Shown in pieces: positions 1-10,200 of a stretch of DNA of 64,000 nucleotides. Position 1 is the first letter of the stretch. Each line of letters begins with the position of its first letter. The notes beneath the pieces were generated by a model that was not told where the DNA came from, did not search any database, and saw only the letters and a program-made list of their open reading frames with translations. The translations under genes and the position numbers were made by a program. The DNA lies in the NCBI RefSeq assembly GCF_040807025.1, contig NC_090943.1, forward strand, positions 21,605,213 to 21,669,212, in the 5' to 3' direction. This DNA comes from Struthio camelus (lineage: Eukaryota > Chordata > Aves > Struthioniformes > Struthionidae).

Positions 1-280
1 CAAGTGGTTTAATGTCAATAATGTACATCACCAAGTCATTATAGTGCTTGCATTTAATTTATCATTCAGCATTCATGTTTAACATTAATTTAAGCAGGCA
101 AATAACAAAACGGCTGGACAAAACAGCTTAAAACGGAGTTAAGATTGGAAATACACTGGAGCGATTTTGCGGTAAAACAGGTTAGCCTAAGGTTACTCAT
201 CCTTAAGAATTAACAAAATCCTTAGAAGAACTAAAGAATCCGCAGAGAATTAACAAGTCCAAAGCATGTGCAAGGAGAAA
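1..280. other. AT-rich sequence upstream of the CpG island
   Basis: This is unremarkable AT-rich intergenic or distal-promoter sequence immediately left of the sharp rise in GC. I recognise no coding exon, RNA gene or repeat. Confidence 0.6.
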
Positions 281-579
281 CACGACGTGCAAGGGCGCAG
301 AGTGCAGCGATGGCACCGCAGCAACCTTAACTCCGCCGACGCTCACAGGCCCACCACAACAGCGCGGCAGCTGCAGCGTTCAGCAGGCGGCGGCGGCGGC
401 TGCCGTCGGCCTCCGGCCGGGCCCGCGCCGGCTCTTCGGGCCCCGCACACGTAACCGCCTGCTTCCATCCGCGTTTTCCGGGTAGCTGCTTGGGCCCCCT
501 CCGGACCTCACCCCCCGGCAGAGTTAAGGTTGCCCGGCGGCGGTGACGGCGGCGGGCCGGGGCATTTCCCTACCGACGG

Positions 580-595
580 AGGCGGCGGCGGCGGC
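580..595 (+). repeat. GGC trinucleotide run
   Basis: About five tandem GGC units lie in the CpG island upstream of the gene. A shorter run of the same kind occurs near 387-401. Such tracts are common in promoter CpG islands and may vary in length. Confidence 0.75.
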
Positions 596-623
596 AGGCG
601 CCGTCTTCGGGGCAGGCAGCGAG

Positions 624-647
624 GCTCCGCTCCGCTCCGCTCCGCTC
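624..647 (+). repeat. GCTCC pentamer tandem repeat
   Basis: Four perfect GCTCC units (624-643) plus a partial unit lie in the promoter CpG island, a candidate length-polymorphic minisatellite-like tract. Confidence 0.85.
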
Positions 648-874
648 GGCCACGGCGCGCAGAGGCCCGGCGAGGGACGCCGGCGGCCCCGGAAGGCCAG
701 GCGGACGGGCAGGGCAGCCCGCCCGGGCCCGGCGAGCGGCGGAGGGAGAGGAGGCCGGGAAAGGGGGATGGGGAGAGGAGGAAGGACAAGGCGGGGGAGG
801 GAACGGGGCCGGCAGCCGGCTCGCCGCCTCCACCGCGCGGGCGCGCCGGGGTCGCCGCCGGTTGCCGGGGTAGC

Positions 875-883
875 CGACGTCAC
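875..883 (+). promoter_or_regulatory. CRE/ATF-like motif
   Basis: The sequence cgacgtcac contains ACGTCA, seven of eight bases of the palindromic CRE (TGACGTCA). It is 17 bp upstream of the inverted CCAAT box. The motif is short and could occur by chance in GC-rich DNA. Confidence 0.4.
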
Positions 884-899
884 AGAGCGCGGAGGCGGC

Positions 900-907
900 G
901 ATTGGCC
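900..907 (-). promoter_or_regulatory. Inverted CCAAT box (NF-Y type)
   Basis: The sequence gattggcc on the + strand reads ggccaatc on the - strand, an NF-Y consensus. It lies about 190 bp upstream of the ATG inside the CpG island. A CCACG/CGTGG inverted pair follows at 925-935. Confidence 0.6.
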
Positions 908-1005
908 AGGCGGAAAGCGCCTCCCCACGCCGTGGTCGCCGCCGAGGGAGGAGCCGGCCCGGCCGCCTTCCCCCAGTGCGGAGCCGTGGCTGGGGTGTGC
1001 GTGGC

Positions 1006-1035
1006 CCGAGCCGAGCCGAGCCGAGCCGAGCCGAG
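1006..1035 (+). repeat. CCGAG pentamer tandem repeat, probably in 5'UTR
   Basis: Six perfect CCGAG units lie 62 bp upstream of the initiation codon. If transcription starts near 960-1010 the tract is partly or wholly in the 5'UTR, where it could form GC-rich structure. Confidence 0.85.
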
Positions 1036-1097
1036 GCTGCCCCCGCGCCGGCCCGGCCCCGGCCACGTCCTCGCCGCCCGCCCGCCCGGTGTGGGCC

Positions 1098-1265
1098 ATG
1101 GGCCGCCCGCGGCCCGCGCCGCGCCGCCGCCGCCTCCTGCCGCTGCTGGCGTTGCTGGCGCTGCTGGCGCCCCGTGCCCGCGCCTGGGACAGCGGCGACC
1201 TGGAGCTCTTCGACCTGGTGGAGGAGGTGCCGCGCAACTTCTACGACTTCCTGGGGGTGCAGCAG
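1098..1265 (+). CDS. DNAJC1: DNAJC1 exon 1: start codon, signal peptide, start of J domain
   Basis: This exon encodes residues 1-56 in phase 0 and ends CAG|gtgagc. The ATG at 1098 has G at -3 and G at +4, a good Kozak context. It is followed by an arginine-rich n-region, a leucine/alanine h-region (LLPLLALLALLAP) and a c-region RARA before W30, so signal-peptide cleavage after A29 is likely. The mature N-terminus WDSGDLELFDLVEEV and the first J-domain turn NFYDFLGVQQ are diagnostic of DNAJC1. I chose this start because it places the signal peptide at the N-terminus as in mammalian orthologues. The same frame is open further upstream, with an in-frame ATG at 768, but an N-terminal extension would bury the signal peptide. 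The leucine codons form short CTGCTGGCG-like repeats. Confidence 0.95.
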
Positions 1266-4200
1266 GTGAGCGAGGCACCGGGCCCCCGCCGCCCCCGGCC
1301 CCGCCGTGCCCTCGCTGCGCCGCCCCCCGCCGCCGCCGCTGACGGGCGCCCGGCTGCGGCCTGCCCCGGCGGCGCCGGCCTGCCCGCCGCCGCGGCGCCC
1401 CCGCCCGCGGCTGCCCGCGGCTTCCCTGCCGGCGGCGCCGGGCTCTGGCGGCGCCGGCCCCGCGCCCCGCCTGACACGTGTGCTGCTGCCGCCGCCGGGC
1501 AGCCCGGGGCGCCGGGCACGGCTCCTCGCCCCCCCGCTGCGGGCTCTCGCCTTCTAGCACCGGTTTTCTTTTTTTTTTTTAGCCTTTCTGGTCCCCACCG
1601 TAAATCCCCCCCCGCCGTGTGTCGGCGTGTCCTCCTCGCAGTAGATCTCCTTTTCTCCGAGCGTGTCCGCAGACGCACGCAGCGCGCCAGCTCCCGGGCT
1701 TGTCCGTGCGCTGCCCGCGGGCATCCTTGGCAGGACCGTCTGTGCTCTCTCCCTCCTCCTGCGGAGCTGCTGGCCCCCTCTCTCCTTACGCCTGTGCATC
1801 GCAGCTCCTGTTTGCTCTCGGTCATGCCGTGGGGTAGACTGTGACCCTTTGCCATGGTAACGGCTTTTAAATCGTTACATTTATTTACTCTCTGCGTGCC
1901 ATGCTTTGTGGCCTTCACTGTGTTTGATAGGCATCACTTAAAATTATTTTAAGGCGTTTATGCACCTTCAGTTAATGTTCATGCTGCACGTGTAACCTAG
2001 ACAGAAACTCCTATTCAGAGTGTTTTTATCTTATGTTTCTTGTATATGCTTTAGACATTGTCTCTCTTCTCACTGTCCCTTGGCATCTTCAACTTGTATC
2101 GCTCTTTCTTTGTCCTGGACCCCACTGCTGGCCTTTCTCATCTGCTAGATACTGTGTTGTGTTATCATACTCTGTTGTGATCTCGCTTGATGTCTCTTGA
2201 TGAGCCTTAACGATCTTCCTTTTCGTCTCTTTCTTCCAGCCAATATTCCTCTACATAAATTCTTTTAATCTATTTTATTTTGTCCAGAGTCCCCAAAAGG
2301 AATTTTGCCCTTTGTTTCTCCTAGAAACTCAACATTCTGGAGGCTGATCCTGCTGTGTGAATGGCCTCCCTCACAACCTTAAAGTCTATTCTGATGTAAT
2401 TATTGCAGTTTTTGAGACTAATAACTATGATTTCAGGTGCATTTCATTAGGGCGGGGTCTGTGAGGAGAGGGAAGGTTGTCTTCAATACATCAGGGTCCT
2501 TATAACCAGCTGTGGTTATAAGATAACAGTTGATCTGTCTTAATCTCTTTCCTCCTTAAGCATCTGGAGTTGAAGTACTGTGGAGCATCATCACTATCAT
2601 CATATGTACAACACAGCAAAAACTGCTATCCAAGGTTCAGTTTCATAGGCCTAAATATTTAGTCTTTAATTCCTGAAAGGCAATTTTAGCATTACATATT
2701 ATAGGGATATGAAATTTTGTTTTTGTTTCAATTCATGATGTTCAGATCTGGCATGCAACTTTTAGTATCTTCCACAATTGTTTTTTCCGAGGCTGAATCT
2801 GCAACTTGCACAATAAGTTTAAGGAAACATAATGTAGTTAATTTTAATTGGCAGGCATTCTGCCAGCTCTAATTTCTCCTGAAGGTTTACAAGATGCTAA
2901 GAAGTCTTCATAGAGAACTTGAATCCCTTGTAATAAGCAAGCAGGGAAAAGATCCATGGAAAATGCAACACAAATGAAAGGAAGTTCTGTTAGATATGAG
3001 TATAGGTTAATCATTCATGTTAATCACTGCAGCCAAGACTTGAAGCTTAAACTGCATTAGATGCATTATATGCATATAAGAATACACCTGTGATTATGGT
3101 AATAGAATAAAAAATGTTGAAGTTAAGCTCAACTCTGTGGCTTAGTGATGCAAATCAAATAGAAACTGGTAAGCGTTGGGAGAAACTTTATTGGTTTACA
3201 GGTTCTTCCATGTTGTATGTTTTGTTCCTACTGCTTGCTTCTCCAGCACTGACCTGCACAAGATCTTCCAACAAGATACTGAAGTGGGGTTCTTGCTTGC
3301 ACTAACTCGCTAGAGAGCTGCAGTGGTGTAAGTTACCCTCTGAGAAAAGTCCTGCAACAGGGTCAAGGGATGGAAACATGTGCATGTGTTAGCTGTCTGT
3401 TCTGTTTCCTACCTTGGATTTCTTAACACGAAACTGCCTTATACCATAATGCATTGCAATTTACCGTAATTGCATATGTGCAGTTTCCATGTTTCTTCAG
3501 CTTTTCTGCTATTTTATAAAACTATATTTTAACGGAGCTGGCTGCTTTTTTTATAGGTCACTTATTTTAATTGGAATGTCTTTGACTAGAATGCTATGAT
3601 TATTTTTTCCTTATGCTCAGATGCCTCTCTAGACATTTTACCATAAAAGGGACAGAGATTGTGCGACAATAATTTTTGTGTCCATGCTTTTGGACTGTTT
3701 AATAATCTCTCATTCATCAAAGCTTACTTTTTTTTTTTAATCATGTCTTGTCATACTTTTATATTCCTCTTAGTGTTTATCATTGCGTTATAGTGTGTCC
3801 TGATAAACTGTTCTTCCTTTGTGTATTTCTGGGAAAGGAAGAGAGATGTAACTTCTGTGTCCAAGAGCAGATGCACAATCGTGTGTGTTAGCTGCAGTAT
3901 GCAGGTTGTCAGGTTTTTCTAAACATGTCACCTTTTGTTTGGAAAAAATCTAAGGAATGACTCCAACGCTTCCTTAAGCCATTAAAGTAGCTTAGGTTTT
4001 GATGGGAGAACTCTGGTACTTGGCTTCTCGTTGAATCTCCGGCACAATGTCAGAAGCTGGTGTTGACCTCAACTGGCGAGATGCAGAAGGCATTGTGGGA
4101 GATCCTCCAGCCCCTGGCTGCTGGATTTTCCCCTGGAATTGGAGAGAGGTGATGATTCTCATTGCAAGCGTATACTCACTGGACTGAGGGTTTTGCTTTT

Positions 4201-7200
4201 TGTCCTTTGGGGGCCTTTTGGAAGCCTCACGGTGTTATTATGTAACTGCCATCCTGCGCTGGTAGAGTAGGAGGTTAAAGGTGCTGTAGTGTTTTCCGAG
4301 ATTGGTTACTGAGATTGAGAAAATTATTTTTGTTGTGAATGTGTAATGTCAGAGGAAGGGTAAGATTATGACTGCCTTGGTTCTTAGAGTGATTGTCCTT
4401 AGGGTTCGACTTGGAGGTACAGAAACCTGCAAGTGTTATGGCGGGGTGCCTAGACTGAGAATTCTCTGGTTATTATACAACGGCACAATTGGATTTGTTA
4501 ATTCGTCAGGTCCCATAGTAATGTAGGTTAGTAGGATGTATTACACTATTGCTTTTGTACTGCTAGTGTTCTGAGCAGTAGTTTTGGCTACTCTAAAATT
4601 GTTGACGTGATTAACTTAAATGCTTGTTTAAAATATTACTATTCTAAGAAGTTTGACCTAGCAGATGGGGAGATAACCTTTTGCTTGAGAAAGGACTGTG
4701 CTCTCATGTCCTCTAAATGGTTACCAAAGTTGTATCCTAATGAAGAAAATAGAATCATAAACTCTTGATGGATTAAATGTAATAATTGCTTCAGTATATC
4801 CAGTTTCAAACTGGCAAAAGGATCAGGACCAAGTAGTATTCATCTTAAAACTCAAATTAAATAGCTTAATTAAGAGGCTATGCAGACTCAGTGATAAAAT
4901 GACCTTGTTACCTGAGAATGAGAGTATGGTAAATGTGATGTCACCTTTTTTGGAAATATTCCAGGAAGATCTTGGAGAACTATAAGCTTGTATGGCTGAC
5001 GTATGAACTGATCAAGTTAATTATGTTATCTGTTACAGCTTTTACTAGCTGATACCTGCTTAGTAAATATGACATGATCTGGATGAATCAACTTGGCACC
5101 TGTAGAACCTCTGGAACTCCTTGCCAAAATATGTTCTTCACTCTAACAATTTACATGGTGTCAAGGGAATTATCTGCTGCTCTACTGTTTTTGGCTTGCA
5201 GTAAGGAAGGCTCTGCAGGCCTCTGAATGTCTTTTGAAGCTTTATGTGAGATAGTTCTAGAATACAAGATCAGTAGATCAATAAATTTTGAGAGAAAAGT
5301 TGTTTGTTTGTGCTATCAACACTCTGCAGTGTGCTGATCAAATGAAGATGTGTTAAAACGCGGAAGCTTTGTTGCTAACGTTGGCCACGTAGAGCAGTAT
5401 GTTATGTATCAGTTAGGAGCAGGGAATTTCTGAATAAGTTTTTTGACTTCTGCTGGTAGTCAGATGAGGAAACAGGTCTGTATTGAAAGTTCTGCTAAGC
5501 TTATGCAGTGCCTGAAAGCAAATATTTTGCTGCACAATTTTTGAATCTTTGAAATAGACTACAAGCACCCTTTGAGGTAGTAGAGGAGTCTCTGGGACCT
5601 CAAATTCCTGAGGGAATATTAACACCTGGATGGGACTTGCTAGCCAACATTGTTATTAGATATACAACTTCCTGAACTTGCTGAAGGAGACGTTTTCTTC
5701 AGGATCAAGTTACACCTTCCTTGCAACATACTAGATTTATTTTGAAGCCAGGTTCAAATGCACTCATATGTTTTTACTTCTTATTAAGAATTGAAAAAAA
5801 TCTTGCATAAGACGTCAGTGGCACTCTTGCTGAGTGTTTGAAAGCTCAAGCAACTAAACTGCAACAAAGACTTTTTACTGAAAATAAAGTGAAGTACCCT
5901 CTTTGTACCTTTCTTCTCTTGAAAAAATGACTTGCATACTTTTGTGATGCTCTTGTGGCGTTTTAATCGGCTGTGTTGGATTCTTTCAGAAACAGGAGTT
6001 GCATGACAATCCTATGTTTTAAAATAAGTTTTTTGTCAGATTTCTAAGAGACCAACTTCTGCGTGTCTGTCGGGATAACAATTTGCGCTTAGCCCCTTTG
6101 GATTAAAATATCCACTTCCAGGATTGTCAGAGTGTTTCATCCATGTCATTGCTAGACAATGGCTTTACTAAATAACACTGTAATGCAAGGTCACAACTGT
6201 GTATTCAGAATCTCATTTTTAGTCCTATAGCACGTGAGATGCTAGTATGTTAGCAACGACAAGAAAGTGCAAGATGTGAAAACTAAGGAGCCTGATTTCT
6301 TTGCTTATGAGCTGCTGTAACCCCTCTAGTTGAGCTGGAAGTTTTGGGCTAATAGGCTGCTGAAACATTAGCATTAGCAAGTAGTACGGACTTGCAAGGG
6401 GTGCATCTTTAGAATGCAGCACTTGATGCTGAGGAGTTGAAGCCCATGCTGTATGCGTTTCTGGGAATTTTTTGTTAGGCAAATTTTAGTCTGGTTCCAT
6501 GGCCCCTTTGTGTTAAAGTGCACTAGCTGTGTTCATGGAATACATTTTACACTTTATTTCCATCCAAAATGAATCCGGTTCATCCACTGGAGGACCACTT
6601 CATGATGTGCAGTCAATGGGAACAATGAGGAGGTTTGCTTTACATGTGCACTCCTGATGTGCACTAAAAAACTGAGGTAGATGAACCTATAAGACTAGAG
6701 CTTACGATAAATGGCTTATGCTGAATTTTACCTGTTGGTATTGCCATATGAGATATTATCGGAAATGAGCCCCACAGCAAAATGCATGGCTATTGTAGTA
6801 TTACCAGGCATTATGGGAGACTTTAGAAAATTCTCTCTAAGTTCTTGAATGGTCTATTTCATGTAAGTGTCGTGACTGTCTTCTGGTGACTGATTTCTCA
6901 CTGAGCTGCAGTGAGAAACTGTCATCACTGCAGTTCTGCGGTTGTGGATTCATAGGTTATGAAAGTAGAAGTTCTTGAACATACATGCGGTTGCCTGTGT
7001 TTCACAAGGAATGGCTATCCCTGAAGCTGTTAGAGCGCTAGGTAACCTGGCTCTCCAATACTTCTACTTTGGACTGGGTCACTGTCCAGAAAAGAAATCC
7101 AGAAAAAGAAGAATATTTTTACTATAGAGCTTTTTGGATCTTTGAGTACACTGAGTGGTCCCCTCAAGTGGGAAGAGGCACGTGAGGGAGAGCCCTACCT

Positions 7201-10200
7201 AATCAAGGAATTCTCTCAAGTCTTCAGGAAAAACAGTCTACCTTTACCCAAATAGATCTTCTGTCTCCCCTGGCAGACAAAACACACACAAGAACAAGGA
7301 GGGAGGGGAAATAAGGAGGGATAGTCAAGACTTTCTGTGGGCTAAAATGGGCAGCAGTCTCTTTTTCCAGGTGACAAGCTGGATCGTGCTCCAAAGACTC
7401 ACTTTGCTCTTCTGACACTTACGGCTGTTCCCTCCCTGTTCCTTTTTAAGGGTAACATATGTGGGCGCAGTGTTACTAAAACTGTGAAGTGTGCATCATC
7501 TGCAAATGTTTTTGAGAAAATGTGGGTTGATGATGCTGGCTCAGTGTTCCAGACTTTGGAAGTATTTGATCTTATCGTGAGATAGAGCTTCACACTTAAG
7601 CAATTATGGTATCAGTTTTTGAGATGACTGTGTCAAAACTATATGCTTCACAATTATTTTCCTACTGTTTTTGTAAGATGCTTTTATCTTTGCGTGACAA
7701 ATAAATTATTCACTGTGACCTTTGAAGGTCTTGTGCTGTGAAGTGACCTGGAACCATGTAGCAGCTCAATGTCTCAAAGGCCTTTGAGCAATCAAAGTTA
7801 TTTGGTTAGCAATGAAACATGATATCTAACGGTCTAGATTCTTGATTCAGATTCCTCTTTCAAGACTGTCTTCTACTTCTCGTTCAAAATATATATTAAG
7901 CAGGCCTAGTAGTTTTGGAAGACATTGGAGTTTAATGCACTATTAGTCACAGTATCAGAGAGTTCTCTGTTTGAAAAATGAAATATGTTTCAGCAACTCT
8001 CTTGCTCAAAACTGTCAAAGTAATTATCTTCTGTAATACACAACTAGGTAATAATAATAGTGGACCTTATTTGGGCAGTGAGGGATCTTAGGAAACCCAC
8101 AGCTTTGGGCAATTACTTTGGATGAGGGAAGGGGTTCTTCAAAATCTGTTTTTTGACTTGAAGGATTGGCTCCTGTTAAGAAAATTACAGCAAAAAAAAA
8201 AATCAGTTACAGCCAAAAAAAATCAATATACTCTCGGCTTTTAGGCAGTGATAGACGCTATTGCAGTAGTCCAAACAAAAATAGATTTTAAAAATCCAAA
8301 CGAACTTATGTTACTGGTGTCTTTGGCTGTAATGCGTTCTGAAATTTCATCAGTGTATTCCACAAAAGCTATCGCATGTTTTTTGCGGTATGCAGTTGAG
8401 ACATAATTCAGCCTTCCTTCATGCTTCTCAGCTTCATATTTGAGTCTATTACTTCATATAAATGGAAATGTACACAGAAGTGAGACTTTCAGCAGCTCTA
8501 GAAGCTTTTGAGCAAAAACTTAAATTATTCCGACTGTGTGAAGTCATTGCGGAGAGTATTCACTTGAAATGTATACAACAAAGTTGTTCTGAACTGTAGA
8601 GTCTAACTTAATTGTTCAGAAGAGTGGCCACAGAGAATCAATTATGATAACTCCCAGCAGATTTGTGGCTGAGGATGGTGCAAAATATGGGCTATCTTGT
8701 GTTTTTTAAACAATGTTTAGCTCTCGGGTAATCTGCTGATATTATATGTATTGTGTTATAGAAGTGCCCTGTCAGGTATGCATGATGTTCCCTTATGCTT
8801 TCGTTCATAGTTGGCTGTCTTTAAAAATGCTTGAGAAGTCTAGATTTATAAAATTTATATTTTCCATTAAAACGGATTTTCTGTATTGATTTGCACTAAC
8901 TTTCTGTTTGGAAGTTATCCAAGGAAGAAATCTGTTTCTTCTTATTTAGCTTGTTGTTGCCTCCTTTCTTAAAGACACAAAAGTGTTTCAGAATCTATCC
9001 ATTAGGAGTAGTTTTAGAGACATTTACCATTGACATTCCCTGACAATTCACTTGTAATACTTTTTTTTTTTTTCCTTCAGATTATATTTTTCTCTTTTCT
9101 TGCTGTGTAGAAGGACATATACTAACAGGAAACTGCAATGGTTGGGAACCCAAAGGGACTAACAATATGCAGCGTGCCCTTAAAGGGATAAAGATTGCTG
9201 ATGGGTTTTTTTCCCCTTTGTTCAGCAGCGATAATGCTTCAGCTGTTCTCCTTCTTCTTGTATACTTTCTACTTCCCTAATTCTTTAGGGGTGCATCCAT
9301 AGTAACTTGACTTTCAAATTGCAGAAATACAAAATGGGCTCTTCTTTTCTTCCTAGAAGTTTGGTATTTGACTTGTAATTCACTGGAGGAAGTGACGAGT
9401 TTCTTGATGAGGAAAGGTAACATGTTGGTGGCCTCTGCTACTCTCTGCTTCTTAAAAACAACTCTGTACTTGCTTGTGCTTGTTTTATATGAAAATTTTG
9501 GGGAAGGAAATTAATTCATATGCCTACATTAGGATTCTAAAACAGCTCCAATTAATGATTGGAGCTAGGTTACAATTTTGGAAATGACTTGCCAGAGGGC
9601 TTTCTGCTACTTGACTGCTGCGGATGATGGTCGTCAGGCTTATGAGTCTGAAGTTGTGTGATGAAAAAATCTTAAAGCCAGCCTTAACTGTTGAATGATG
9701 AACTATATGCTATCTAGATCCACTCTAGAATGAAGATTAACAGTTTTCTCATGAAATTTAGAGAAAAAAGTACAGCTTTAAGGTATTTGGAGGTATTGGT
9801 GGTGCTGTTTTAGTTTTAAGGTGAAGTACTTCTTGGTGAAGTGGTGGTGGTGTGTGTTTTTTAAGCATTTGTTCCTTAGATGAAATGGTGCTCCTTACTG
9901 GCTCTGCTGAGAGAGTAACAAAGAGCCTGTGGTGGTGGTGCGCCACAGAACCAGTAAGGAACAAGAGTATAAGCAACCGCTACGTAACAAAGACTTTTCT
10001 GCTGTCTGAAATTAAAATGAATGAAGGGAGAAAAATAATATACATCTGAAATCATGCTTTTAGTGCTCTACAACATCTCGGTGGGCTTTCTAAGAAATTA
10101 ATGTATCATTTGAAAAAATTGCAGTTTTGCCTTTGAATTGCTTGTTACAGTCTTTTGCTTAGCAGTATGCTCCATCCTTTAAAAGTTTGCTTCTCTCAAT

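Larger units (their letters stand above)
280..1560 (+). promoter_or_regulatory. DNAJC1: CpG island / promoter of DNAJC1
   Basis: About 1.3 kb is very rich in C, G and CpG and contrasts sharply with AT-rich flanks on both sides. It contains exon 1 near its downstream third. It holds GC-box-like sequence (for example around 790-800), an inverted CCAAT box at 900-907, a CRE-like motif at 875-883, CGG trinucleotide runs and two pentamer tandem repeats. No TATA box is evident. The layout is a typical dispersed CpG-island promoter of a housekeeping gene. CCAAT boxes usually sit about 60-100 bp upstream of initiation, so a start near 960-1010 is a reasonable guess, giving a 5'UTR of about 100 nt. 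The many long open frames here on both strands are a by-product of high GC. Confidence 0.85.

Noticed and set aside
1..500. Divergent gene sharing the CpG island on the - strand
   Set aside because: No coding exon with homology or donor context was found leftward. A noncoding divergent transcript cannot be excluded but is not supported by sequence alone.
524..1918. Many long overlapping open frames on both strands across the CpG island
   Set aside because: GC-rich DNA has few stop codons. The translations are low-complexity Arg/Ala/Pro/Gly sequences without domains. Only the frame from ATG 1098 to 1265 is supported by homology.
7486..7520. Phrase resembling CR1 antisense (CATCATCTGCAAATGTTTTTG)
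   Set aside because: Only about 20 bases resemble the element, and neighbouring sequence does not follow the expected CR1 order. Too short to support.
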